Assembly (NCBI GenBank): GCA_021797415.1
Contig: JAJZZT010000309.1
Coordinates: 1 to 13,428, forward strand
Source of the DNA: Bacillota bacterium
GTDB taxonomy: Bacteria > Bacillota > Bacilli > Alicyclobacillales > SLC66
Reading direction: 5' to 3'
Length of the DNA stretch: 13,428 nucleotides
Part shown: one piece after another, positions 1 to 7,139 of the stretch
Numbering within the stretch: position 1 is the stretch's first letter
How the letters are laid out: each line of letters begins with the position of its first letter
Translations under genes and position numbers: made by a program
The notes under the pieces: model-generated
Seen by the model: the letters and a program-made list of their open reading frames with translations, nothing else
Database searches by the model: none
Told to the model about the DNA's origin: nothing

Positions 1-149
1 TTTGCTCGTCGCGAGTTTAGCGATAGGACAGACTGCAGGTTGGCTGGGCCGCCAAGTATCCCTTTGCTCGTCGCGAGTTTAGCGATAGGACAGACTGCAG
101 GTTGGCTGGGCCGCCAGTATCCCTTTGCTCGTCGCGAGTTTAGCGATAG
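1..149. repeat. tandem repeat, ~61-bp unit, 2.4 copies
   Basis: Copy 1 is 1-62, copy 2 is 63-123, and a partial third copy covers 124-149 before the sequence diverges. Copies 1 and 2 are identical except for one extra A near position 54-55 in copy 1. Each copy starts TTTGCTCGTCGCGAG and carries GGGCCGCC near its end. The repeat begins at the window edge, so more copies may lie upstream. The stretch between repeated ends is itself identical, so this is a plain tandem repeat and not a CRISPR array. Nothing in it looks coding. Confidence 0.9.
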
Positions 150-184
150 CGGTGTCCGAGCAGGAGCAAAGGGATACTGGCGGC
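110..184. repeat. 75-bp inverted repeat with perfect 21-bp arms
   Basis: Bases 110-130 and 164-184 are perfect reverse complements of each other (21 bp), separated by 33 bases. The left arm is the junction of tandem copies 2 and 3 (GCCGCCAGTATCCC onward); the right arm is an inverted copy of that junction. As RNA it would form a long stem. It has no U-tract, so it looks more like a REP-type intergenic palindrome or the end of a small non-autonomous element than an intrinsic terminator. No transposase or clear target-site duplication is visible. Confidence 0.85.
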
Positions 185-188
185 TAGC

Positions 189-244
189 AGAGGGCAGAGG
201 GCAGAGGGCAGAGGGCAGAGGGCAGAGGGCAGAGGGCATAGGGC
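189..244. repeat. heptanucleotide tandem repeat (AGAGGGC)n
   Basis: Seven perfect copies of AGAGGGC occupy 189-237 and an eighth degenerate copy (ATAGGGC) occupies 238-244. The array is followed immediately by an ATG at 245 that is in frame with the permease gene. The + strand is strongly purine-rich. The unit length is not a multiple of three, but the array lies before every plausible permease start, so copy-number change would alter leader length and not reading frame. It resembles the short tandemly repeated repetitive sequences known between genes in some bacteria. Confidence 0.95.
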
Positions 245-301
245 ATGGCGACGGCTGGTACGAGTATTTTCAAGATCAGGTCCACTCCAATCGCGGCCCG
301 C

Positions 302-308
302 AGGGAGG
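302..308 (+). promoter_or_regulatory. ribosome binding site of the first permease
   Basis: AGGGAGG at 302-308 lies 8 bases before ATG 317. This decides the start: the in-frame ATG at 245 directly abuts the heptamer array, has no comparable site, and would add 24 residues that do not look like a permease N-terminus. Confidence 0.7.
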
Positions 309-316
309 CGACGGCG

Positions 317-1282
317 ATGCTGCGCTTTTTGGCAAGGCGATTTGCGTATATGTTCATCGCCTTTCTATGCATTTCTCTTGTGACGTTCTGGTTGATGAAA
401 CTGGCGCCGGGGAGTTTTTTCAACGCGAATTTTCAGGTCAACGGCGTCAACGCGGTGGCGGGCAGTTACAGCGTTTCGCCGCAGGTGATGGAGGCGCTCA
501 TCAATTATTACCACCTGAACGACCCGTGGTACGTCCAGTGGTGGTACTATGTCCACGGATTTCTCTCCTGGCACATGGGGACATCGTTTGAGTTTCCCGG
601 GACGCGCACCGTGACCATTATCGATTCGGCCTTCCCCTTCTCGGTGCGCCTCGCCCTGATGGCCGTCGCGACAGGCGTCCTGATTGCCATTCCGATCGGC
701 GTGACGGCAGCCATGCGCGAGAATGGCTGGATGGATATCGGCCTGATGTTCTTTGCCATGCTGGGAACCTCTCTTCCCTCCTATCTGGTGGCCGTGCTGC
801 TGATCGTTTTGTTCGCCCTGTCGCTTCATCTTCTTCCCGTTATCGGCTACACCCACTGGCAGGACTACATTCTCCCGGTGTTTTCCCTGGCTTTGCCGAT
901 GGTCGGCGCACTGTCGCGCTACCTGCGCAACAGCCTGATCGACAGTCTCCACAGCGAGTACGTGACGGGAGTGATCGCCAAGGGCGGCACGCTTTCGCGG
1001 GCGGTGTGGCGCCATGCGCTGCGCAACTCTCTGCTGCCCATGATCACGGTCGTCGGACCGCAACTGGCGGGCTTGATGACGGGTACGGTATTTATTGAAG
1101 AGATGTTCAATTTGCCCGGACTGGGCCATTATTTTGTCAATGCGGCGAATGTCCGCGATTACCCGATCATCATGGATTCGGCGCTGCTGTACGCGACCGT
1201 CATTCTGTTGATGAACCTGCTGGTGGACCTGACGTACGGACTGTTCGATCCGCGCATCAGGCGGGCGGGGGATATCGGGTGA
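317..1282 (+). CDS. Dpp/Opp-type ABC transporter permease, DppB class
   Basis: Inner-membrane permease of a peptide/opine/nickel-family ABC importer, 321 residues and normal in length for DppB proteins. It opens with the typical basic start followed by a first membrane helix (about residues 9-28), then a long extracellular segment (about 30-105) and a block of further helices (about 108-310). The BPD_transp_1 signature region that docks the ATPase lies around 214-240 (EYVTG to WRHALRNSLLP), followed by FIEEMFNLPGLG and the end motif YGLFDPRIR. The coupling loop reads VTGVIAKGG where the family usually has alanines before the conserved glycine. The gene is first in the visible operon, 68 bases before the second permease. 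The substrate-binding partner is not in the window. Family assignment is secure; the substrate is inferred from neighbouring nan-type genes and is not shown by this protein. Confidence 0.93.
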   Translation: MLRFLARRFAYMFIAFLCISLVTFWLMKLAPGSFFNANFQVNGVNAVAGSYSVSPQVMEALINYYHLNDPWYVQWWYYVHGFLSWHMGTSFEFPGTRTVTIIDSAFPFSVRLALMAVATGVLIAIPIGVTAAMRENGWMDIGLMFFAMLGTSLPSYLVAVLLIVLFALSLHLLPVIGYTHWQDYILPVFSLALPMVGALSRYLRNSLIDSLHSEYVTGVIAKGGTLSRAVWRHALRNSLLPMITVVGPQLAGLMTGTVFIEEMFNLPGLGHYFVNAANVRDYPIIMDSALLYATVILLMNLLVDLTYGLFDPRIRRAGDIG

Positions 1283-1335
1283 GACGGGGGATGTCGGGTG
1301 AGAGAGCCATGATCAAAGACGGTGATGTGCGGCGT

Positions 1336-1342
1336 GGGGAGG
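1336..1342 (+). promoter_or_regulatory. ribosome binding site of the second permease
   Basis: GGGGAGG at 1336-1342 is 8 bases from ATG 1351 but only 2 from ATG 1345, so it favours the 1351 start. An upstream GTG at 1279 would overlap the preceding stop codon, but it would add 24 charged residues without any family similarity that I recognise. Confidence 0.65.
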
Positions 1343-1350
1343 CAATGAAA

Positions 1351-2214
1351 ATGTCGGTGCCGGCGCTGAAAAAACGCACCATGGCGACCCTGATGTGGGC
1401 GCGGTTCCGCCATAACAAGGCGGCGGTCTACGGTGGGGTCTTTGTGGTCTTTCTCATTCTGTGCGCCATCTTCGCTCCTGTGATTGAACCGTATCCTTAC
1501 GCCCAGTCAAACTTTCTGGCCACCTACCAAGGTCCGTCGTGGCAGCACTGGTTCGGCACGGATGAACTGGGCAGGGATATGTTAAGCCGCCTGCTGTTCA
1601 GCCTGCGCACTGCCTCTGTCATCGGGTTCGGTGCGGAGGCGGTCGAACTGACCGTGGGTCTGTTTATCGGCGCCATTGCAGGCTACATCGGAGGCGCCGC
1701 GGACGCGATCCTGATGCGGGTCGTGGATGTGGTGTACGGGTTTCCCAGCCTGCTTTTTAGCATCATCATGGTCGTTATGCTCGGCCACTCCCTGCTGGCG
1801 ATTCTGATCGCGGTCGCGTCCACCAGTTGGGTGACCATGGCGCGCATCGTGCGCAGCCAGGTGATCGTGGTCAAGCAATCCGACTACATCGCCGCCGCTC
1901 GCGGAATGGGCGCGAACTGGTGGCAGATTCTCACCCGTTACGTGCTGCCCAATTCACTGGGGCCGATCGCCGTCACGGTGACATTCGGCATCCCGGCCAA
2001 CATGATGGTGGAATCGGCCCTCAGTTTGCTCGGACTGGGCGTGCAGCCGCCCACGCCAAGTTGGGGCGCGTTGATCAGAAATGGAGAACAGGGGATGTTT
2101 TCCTTCCCTTACCTGCTGATCTTTCCGGCTGTGACGTTTGCGCTGACACTGCTCGCCTTCACATTTTTGGGCGACGGCCTGCGCAATGTGTTCGACAGCA
2201 AGAGTGCGCACTGA
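1351..2214 (+). CDS. Dpp/Opp-type ABC transporter permease, DppC class
   Basis: Second inner-membrane permease of the same importer, 287 residues from the chosen start. It has the cytoplasmic N-terminus and first helix (about 26-46) typical of DppC/OppC, then the diagnostic periplasmic-side segment HWFGTDELGRDMLSRLL (67-83). The ATPase-docking EAA region DYIAAARGMGANWW lies at 178-191 with VLPNSLGPI just after it. The family motif ESALSLLGLGVQPPTPSWG (221-239) and closing LGDGLRN are both present. About six membrane helices are apparent. It pairs with the DppB-class gene upstream and the two ATPase genes downstream. Alternative starts are GTG 1279, ATG 1291, ATG 1309 and ATG 1345; the GGGGAGG site supports 1351. 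The substrate cannot be read from the sequence. Confidence 0.93.
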   Translation: MSVPALKKRTMATLMWARFRHNKAAVYGGVFVVFLILCAIFAPVIEPYPYAQSNFLATYQGPSWQHWFGTDELGRDMLSRLLFSLRTASVIGFGAEAVELTVGLFIGAIAGYIGGAADAILMRVVDVVYGFPSLLFSIIMVVMLGHSLLAILIAVASTSWVTMARIVRSQVIVVKQSDYIAAARGMGANWWQILTRYVLPNSLGPIAVTVTFGIPANMMVESALSLLGLGVQPPTPSWGALIRNGEQGMFSFPYLLIFPAVTFALTLLAFTFLGDGLRNVFDSKSAH

Positions 2215-2293
2215 CCTTGCGCGCGCGGTTACCTTGCGCGGTCCGTGGGGCGGAAGCCTTGTGCGCACAGATTTTGAAACGGGATGTGACGAT

Positions 2294-3286
2294 ATGACGG
2301 CGCTGCTGGAAGTCAAAGATCTGGCTGTCGAGTTTCAACGCGACGGTGCGGTGTCGCGCGCGGTCAACCGCGTGACGCTGTCGGTCGAACGGGGAAAGTC
2401 GCTCGGCATCGTGGGCGAGAGCGGCAGCGGCAAGAGCGTGACGGTCAAGGCGATCATGAGGCTGCTTCCGAAGTACGCGCGGATCCCGTCGGGTTCGATT
2501 CACCTCGACGGTCAGGATGTCACAGCCATGGCGGAGGGCAGGATGCGCCGCCTGCGCGGACGCAGGATGGCGATGGTGTTCCAGGATCCGCACGCTTACC
2601 TAAACCCGACAAAAAAGGTCGGTTCGCAACTGATTGAACCCCTGCTCCTGCACCGTTTGGCGACGGGGGCGGAGGCGAAGCGGCGCGCCGTGGAACTGCT
2701 GCGGCTGGTGGGCATCCCCAGTCCGGAGGTCCGTTTCTCTCAGTATCCATTTGAATTTAGTGGAGGAATGCTGCAGCGCGTCATGATCGCCGTGGCGCTG
2801 ATCGCAAACCCCGAACTGCTGATCGCCGACGAACCCACGACGGCGCTTGACGTGACCGTACAGGCGCAGATTCTGCGCCTTTTGCGCAAATTGAAAGACG
2901 ACCGGGGCATGTCGATGATCTTTGTGACGCACGACCTGGTGGTGGCTGCGCAGACGTGCGACGAGGTCGTCGTCATGTACGGCGGCACGGTGGTCGAACG
3001 GGTGCCTTCGCACAAGCTGTTGACGGCGAGCGCCCATCCGTATTCGCGGGGGCTGATCGCGTGCACTCCCCGCATCAGCGATGCGGGGACGATTCCGACG
3101 CCGATTCCCGGTCAGCCGCTGAACCTGCGCAAGCCGCTTCCCGAGGGTTGCCTGTTTGCCGACCGCTGTCCTGATCGCATACCGCAGTGCACGGCGTCCC
3201 GGCCGCCCCTGGAGCATATCGCCGCCGATCACCAGGTTGCCTGTTTTGTCGCATCCGCCGCAGTGAAAGAGGGTGCCGCGCAGTGA
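2294..3286 (+). CDS. Dpp/Opp-type ABC transporter ATP-binding protein, DppD class
   Basis: Cytoplasmic ATPase that powers the importer, 330 residues. Visible motifs are Walker A GESGSGKS (41-48), Q-loop VFQDP (Q97), signature FSGGMLQR (155-162, with Phe where Leu is usual), Walker B LLIADEPTTALD (175-186) and switch histidine VTHD (H213). The C-terminal oligopeptide-transporter extension begins near HPYSRGL. It carries cysteines spaced C-x5-C-x6-C-x17-C; an iron-sulfur cluster has been reported at this conserved site in a DppD homologue, but whether one binds here is inference. ATG 2294 was chosen because homology begins there (MTALLEVKDL); the ribosome binding site is weak, and the open frame extends upstream to 2186 without recognisable family sequence. 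The stop overlaps the next gene's start (GTGA), suggesting coupled translation. Confidence 0.93.
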   Translation: MTALLEVKDLAVEFQRDGAVSRAVNRVTLSVERGKSLGIVGESGSGKSVTVKAIMRLLPKYARIPSGSIHLDGQDVTAMAEGRMRRLRGRRMAMVFQDPHAYLNPTKKVGSQLIEPLLLHRLATGAEAKRRAVELLRLVGIPSPEVRFSQYPFEFSGGMLQRVMIAVALIANPELLIADEPTTALDVTVQAQILRLLRKLKDDRGMSMIFVTHDLVVAAQTCDEVVVMYGGTVVERVPSHKLLTASAHPYSRGLIACTPRISDAGTIPTPIPGQPLNLRKPLPEGCLFADRCPDRIPQCTASRPPLEHIAADHQVACFVASAAVKEGAAQ

Positions 3287-4299
3287 GTGAAACACCGTTG
3301 CTGGAGGCGGTGGGGATCAGCAAGCGGTTTCGCAGCCGCCAGGGCGTCATGTATGCGATCGACAATGTGTCGTTTCGCCTTCGCGCCGGAGAGCATCTCG
3401 GCATCGTCGGAGCGAGCGGGAGCGGCAAATCGACTGTTGCGAAGGTCGTGCAGCGGCTCATGCCCGCCACGTCCGGACGCATCCTGTACGCCGGGCGGGA
3501 TGTGACCGGTCTGCGCGAACGCCAACTGCGCCCATTGCGCAGGCGCATCCAGTCGGTATCGCAGAATCCGTACGCGTCGCTGTTTCCCAACAAATCGATC
3601 GGGCAAAACATCATCGAACCGATGCTGTTGCACCGCATCGGTGCGGCGCGCGAACGGCAGACCGCAGCCATGACGCTGATGGAGCAGGTCGGTGTCGCGC
3701 AGGAGCAGTTCTATGCTTTCCCGCACGAAATCAGCGGCGGCCAGCAGCAGCGGATCGCCATCGCACGCGCCCTGGCTCTGCAGCCGGAACTGCTGATCCT
3801 GGATGAGGCGGTGTCGAGCCTTGACGTGTCGATCCAGGCGCAGATCCTGCACCTGCTAGTGGAATTGCAACGCCAGTATTCACTGACGTACCTTTTTGTG
3901 TCGCACAATCTGGCCGTGGTGCGCATGATCTGCGCGCAGGTGGCCGTCATGTACCTGGGACGGATCGTCGAGTTCGGCCCGGCGGATGAAATCTTTTCGC
4001 GGCCGTCACACCCGTACACCAGGGCGCTGCTCGCCGCCGTGCCGGATTTTGTCCCCGACGGGCCATCCGGCGACACCCGCCATGCGACCGTCGAGGCGGA
4101 ACCCGAACCGCCGTCGCCGTATCGCCTGCCTTCCGGGTGCCGTTACCGGACACTGTGCCCGATCGCTTCAGAACGCTGCGAAAGCGAGGAACCCGACCTG
4201 TTTGAGGTGGGGCCGGGCCACCTTGCGGCGTGTCACCATCCGGGAGGCATGGCGCAGACGGCGGTTCCGGTGGTCACGGAGAAGGAGGATGTGCGATGA
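3283..4299 (+). CDS. Dpp/Opp-type ABC transporter ATP-binding protein, DppF class
   Basis: Second ATPase of the importer, 338 residues, expected to form a heterodimer with the DppD-class protein. Motifs are Walker A GASGSGKS (43-50), Q-loop Q94 in SVSQNPYASL, signature ISGGQQQR (150-157), Walker B LLILDEAVSSLD (170-181) and switch histidine VSHN (H208). The C-terminal region starts at SHPYTRALL and has the same C-x5-C-x6-C-x17-C spacing as its partner, followed by a short family-atypical tail. The start is GTG 3283, whose AGAGGG ribosome binding site (3268-3273) lies 9 bases upstream and whose GTGA overlaps the previous stop. The stop overlaps nanE (ATGA). The spacer between the ATPase core and the cysteine region is Pro/Glu-rich. 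Family assignment is secure; substrate unknown. Confidence 0.93.
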   Translation: MSETPLLEAVGISKRFRSRQGVMYAIDNVSFRLRAGEHLGIVGASGSGKSTVAKVVQRLMPATSGRILYAGRDVTGLRERQLRPLRRRIQSVSQNPYASLFPNKSIGQNIIEPMLLHRIGAARERQTAAMTLMEQVGVAQEQFYAFPHEISGGQQQRIAIARALALQPELLILDEAVSSLDVSIQAQILHLLVELQRQYSLTYLFVSHNLAVVRMICAQVAVMYLGRIVEFGPADEIFSRPSHPYTRALLAAVPDFVPDGPSGDTRHATVEAEPEPPSPYRLPSGCRYRTLCPIASERCESEEPDLFEVGPGHLAACHHPGGMAQTAVPVVTEKEDVR

Positions 4300-5057
4300 G
4301 CGGGAACTCCCATGAGGCGCTGCGCGGCGGACTCATCGTGTCATGCCAGGCATTCCCGGGCGAACCTCTGTATGGCGCGCCGACGATGGCTCAGATGGCG
4401 CAGGCGGCGGAAGACGGCGGGGCGGTTGGGATTAGGGCCAACGGGCCTGATGATATTCGCGCGATCCGGGCGGTCACGCGGTTGCCCGTGGTGGGCATTT
4501 ACAAAAAGGTGTACGAATACTCTCCGGTCTACATCACGCCGACGATGAAAGAGGTGGATGCGGTTGTCGAGGCAGGGGCCGACATTGTCGCCGTGGACGC
4601 GACGGCGAGGAGGCGTCCGGACGGCCGGACGACGGGCGAATTCCTGCACGCCATTCGCGCGCGCCATCCCTCCGTGGGATTGATGGGAGACATCGCGACA
4701 CAGGAGGAAGGAAAGCTCGCGGCAGAGGCGGGCGTCGATCTCGTCTCCACCACGCTCGCCGGCTACACTGGGCAAAATGAGGCGCATGACGGGCCGGATT
4801 TCAATCTTCTCGCGCAACTGGTCAGGTCTTTGGCAATCCCCGTGATTGCGGAGGGCCGCATCTCCACGCCGCAGGAGTGCGCCCGCGCCTTTGCCCTCGG
4901 TGCATTTGCGGTCGTTGTGGGCAGCGCCATCACGCGGCCGCAGGATATCACGCGCCGCTTTGTCGAGGCCACGCCGCGGGCCGCGGGACTTCCATCGCCT
5001 TCGGCAGTGGGTGTGATCGGGGAGTCGACGGCGCAAACTGCCAGGACAGACGGCTAG
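4296..5057 (+). CDS. nanE: N-acetylmannosamine-6-phosphate 2-epimerase
   Basis: Cytoplasmic TIM-barrel enzyme that converts ManNAc-6-phosphate to GlcNAc-6-phosphate, the step that joins sialic acid breakdown to GlcNAc metabolism. It is 253 residues, slightly longer than typical NanE. Family motifs are GLIVSCQA (12-19), LPVVGIYKK (63-71), VYITPT (78-83), VDATARRRPDG (100-110), GYTG (156-159), IPVIAEGRISTP (181-192) and VVGSAITRP near 220-228. By family alignment Lys70 and Glu186 are the likely catalytic pair. ATG 4296 has a strong AAGGAGG site (4282-4288) 7 bases upstream and overlaps the preceding ATPase stop as ATGA. The C-terminal ~20 residues are Ala/Ser/Thr-rich and probably disordered. 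The direct overlap with the transporter genes argues that the imported substrate feeds this pathway. Confidence 0.93.
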   Translation: MSGNSHEALRGGLIVSCQAFPGEPLYGAPTMAQMAQAAEDGGAVGIRANGPDDIRAIRAVTRLPVVGIYKKVYEYSPVYITPTMKEVDAVVEAGADIVAVDATARRRPDGRTTGEFLHAIRARHPSVGLMGDIATQEEGKLAAEAGVDLVSTTLAGYTGQNEAHDGPDFNLLAQLVRSLAIPVIAEGRISTPQECARAFALGAFAVVVGSAITRPQDITRRFVEATPRAAGLPSPSAVGVIGESTAQTARTDG

Positions 5058-5076
5058 GGGGCATGTGATAAACGCA

Positions 5077-5991
5077 ATGACTCATGTGATCGGTGTTGAC
5101 ATAGGGGGTACGAAAACACGCGCGGGGATCGTCTCCGGGACAGGCCGGGTCATCCGTGCAGAGCAGATGGAAACACCGGCGACGGTTGGTCCGGACGCGG
5201 TTATCCAAACCTGCTGTGAAGTGGTGGAGCGGTTGCGCGCATCGTTTGAAGGCGCGATACGCGGCGTGGGAGTGGCCAGCGCGGGCAGGATTGACCGCGA
5301 GGGTGTGGTCTCTTTCAGCACGGCGACATTTCGCGATTGGAAAGGAATGAATCTGCGCACGCGGATCGCGTTGCGGACAGGGTTGCCCGTCATTGTGGAG
5401 AATGACGCCAATGCCGCCGCGGTGGGCGAGGCGTGGGCCGGCGCGGCGGCGGACTGCACATCGGCGCTGTTTGTCGCGCTAGGGACAGGAGTGGGCGGTG
5501 GCTTGATCGAGCGCGGCCGGGTTGTACACGGCGCGTCGGGCGGCGCTGCGGAGATCGGCCATCTGCTCTACCGGGCGGGAGAACGTCCGTGTCCCTGTGG
5601 CCATGCCGGTTGTTTCGAACCGTACCTCTCGGTGCGCAACCTGGCGGACGACTACTCGCGCGCCGTGGGGCGAGCCGTTTCCGGTCCGGAGGTGTTCACC
5701 CGCCGCTTTGGCAACGCGGCGGCGGACGCGCTTATGGCGAACTGGCTGCGGGCGCTTGCGTCCCTTGTATTTTCAGTGCACAATGCGTATGATCCCGGAT
5801 GCGTCGTGATCGGCGGAGGCGTGATCGAAAGCGCCGGCTCGTGGTGGAATGATTTTCTTGCGGAATTGGCGCAACTGCCTGTTTCGGTGCGTGTCAGGCC
5901 CGCGCGCCTGGGGAGCGACGCGGCGGTGGTGGGCGCCGCCCGCTTGGCGTGGCTTGACATCATCGCAAAGGAGGGCAGGGAATGGGAATGA
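5077..5991 (+). CDS. nanK: ROK-family sugar kinase, probable N-acetylmannosamine kinase
   Basis: ATP-dependent sugar kinase of the ROK family, 304 residues, expected to phosphorylate ManNAc to ManNAc-6-phosphate, the NanE substrate. The phosphate-binding motif VDIGGTKT is at 7-14. Catalytic Asp110 sits in VENDANAAAVGEA, followed by ALGTGVGGG (134-142) and the sugar/metal-site segment EIGHL (159-163). The ROK zinc motif CPCGHAGCFE is at 172-181 (His162, Cys172, Cys174 and Cys179 as ligands). The C-terminal nucleotide motif VVIGGGVIE is near 243-251. The sequence alone would also fit glucokinase or another hexosamine kinase; the nanK label rests on adjacency to nanE. The start is uncertain: ATG 5077 gives the usual family N-terminus, whereas GTG 5065 is closer to the G-rich AGGGGG at 5056-5061. 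The 3' end overlaps the regulator gene. Confidence 0.85.
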   Translation: MTHVIGVDIGGTKTRAGIVSGTGRVIRAEQMETPATVGPDAVIQTCCEVVERLRASFEGAIRGVGVASAGRIDREGVVSFSTATFRDWKGMNLRTRIALRTGLPVIVENDANAAAVGEAWAGAAADCTSALFVALGTGVGGGLIERGRVVHGASGGAAEIGHLLYRAGERPCPCGHAGCFEPYLSVRNLADDYSRAVGRAVSGPEVFTRRFGNAAADALMANWLRALASLVFSVHNAYDPGCVVIGGGVIESAGSWWNDFLAELAQLPVSVRVRPARLGSDAAVVGAARLAWLDIIAKEGREWE

Positions 5992-6851
5992 AAACATCGC
6001 GACTCACGGATGCCGATCCGGTCCTGATGGTCCGCTCGGTGTTCGGCAGTATGACGAAGACCGAGCAGAAGGTCGCTCAGATTGCGTTGCACGACCCGGA
6101 ATTTTTCATGTTCGCGACGGTGACGGACGTGTCGGAACGGGCCGGTGTGGGCGAGACCACGGTGATCCGCTTTTGCCGGAAAGTCGGGTTTCGCGGTCTG
6201 CAGGAATTCAAGCTCGCCATCGCGCAGCACTTGGCCCATCCGGAAGCTCCCGCGTACGGCTCGGTCGAATTGTCCGATTCACTGGAAACGGCCCTGGAAA
6301 AGATCGCGACATATGATGTGCAGACGTTGCGCGACACCGCGAAACTGCTGCACGTCGACAGTGTCCGCACGGCGGCCGCGCGCATGCTCAAGGCGCGGTG
6401 CGTATACGTTTTTGGCGTCGGATCGTCCGGGATGACCGCGCGCGATCTGGAACACCGGCTGATGCGGGTCGGCGTGCCAGCGCACAGCGAGTATGACCCG
6501 CACGTCATCGCCATGCTGTCGGCGCTGACGGGTCCTGAGGATGTCGTCGTCGGCATCTCCGCATCGGGCAGCACAAAGGATCTGATTGACGCGCTGACGG
6601 TCGCGCGCCGGAATTGCCCGTTCATCGTGTGCATCACCAATCATGCGCGGTCGCCGATCACGCATCTGGTCGATGTGGCTTTGTTGACCGCCGCGCGTGA
6701 GACTCCCCTGCAGGGAGGCGCCCTGGGGACAAAGATCGCCCAGATGTATGTCCTTGACGCGCTGACTTCCGCGATTGCGCTGGCTGACCGGGGACGGGCG
6801 GCGGCGGCTGTGGAAAAAACGGCGGAAGCGGTGGTCGACAAGCTGCTGTAG
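5982..6851 (+). CDS. RpiR/MurR-family transcriptional regulator
   Basis: Cytoplasmic DNA-binding regulator, 289 residues. The N-terminal RpiR helix-turn-helix domain covers about 15-90, with the recognition region around DVSERAGVGETTVIRFCRKV (49-68). The SIS sugar-phosphate-binding domain covers about 125-265, with GVGSSG (145-150) and the Ser-rich GISASGSTKD (191-200). Such proteins usually sense a phosphosugar made by the pathway they control, so a ManNAc-6-P or GlcNAc-6-P effector is a reasonable inference. ATG 5982 is preceded by AAGGAGG (5968-5974) at 7 bases; the in-frame ATG at 5988 is 13 bases away and less likely. The gene overlaps the kinase by 10 bases and is the last gene of the operon, so autoregulation is plausible. 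I found no clear operator dyad within the window. Confidence 0.93.
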   Translation: MGMKTSRLTDADPVLMVRSVFGSMTKTEQKVAQIALHDPEFFMFATVTDVSERAGVGETTVIRFCRKVGFRGLQEFKLAIAQHLAHPEAPAYGSVELSDSLETALEKIATYDVQTLRDTAKLLHVDSVRTAAARMLKARCVYVFGVGSSGMTARDLEHRLMRVGVPAHSEYDPHVIAMLSALTGPEDVVVGISASGSTKDLIDALTVARRNCPFIVCITNHARSPITHLVDVALLTAARETPLQGGALGTKIAQMYVLDALTSAIALADRGRAAAAVEKTAEAVVDKLL

Positions 6852-7139
6852 GAAAAAACGGCGCGGCCGTGGCAGCGTGCTCTGCGGAAAGCAAAATGTA
6901 ATCGAACTCTCATGCAAGAAACGCCGCGGACTGGTACAATGGAGGTGCAAGCTGGCATATACCATTTCCCCGCCGCGGCGTCGCCAGAGGGCAGACGCGC
7001 CCGGCGCCTTGGCATGTTGTTCCATGGCGGAGAAGCATCGCAAACAACCGGGGATAGAAGGCATGCGGGCGGATATTCCGGAACAGATTGGTGTGAAGAC
7101 GTGGACAGCATGGTGGAAACACAGACGAGAGCGTTGTCT
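6852..7139 (+). other. leader region before the O-antigen-ligase-like gene, with weak promoter candidate
   Basis: About 290 bases separate the regulator's stop from the start chosen for the next gene. An extended -10-like element (TGG then TACAAT, 6932-6940) is present, but the hexamer at the -35 spacing (6912-6917, ATGCAA) is poor. No obvious terminator follows the regulator: there is a small ACGGC/GCCGT stem near 6858-6870 without a T-run. The reading frame of the downstream gene stays open back to ATG 6912, but that stretch has no recognisable similarity and a mixed Arg/Gly/Pro composition. A 39-codon candidate ORF is listed separately. Confidence 0.4.

Noticed and set aside
1..184. possible CRISPR array
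   Set aside because: The segments between repeated parts are identical and do not vary as spacers do, and there are fewer than three full units and no cas genes.
40..591. 183-codon + strand frame over the repeats
   Set aside because: It translates the tandem and heptamer repeats and then runs out of frame into the permease gene. The product is low-complexity and matches no family.
6852..6880. terminator after the RpiR gene
   Set aside because: Only a 5-bp stem (ACGGC/GCCGT) without a downstream T-run on the + strand. The A-run upstream would serve a minus-strand transcript, but no minus-strand gene is present.
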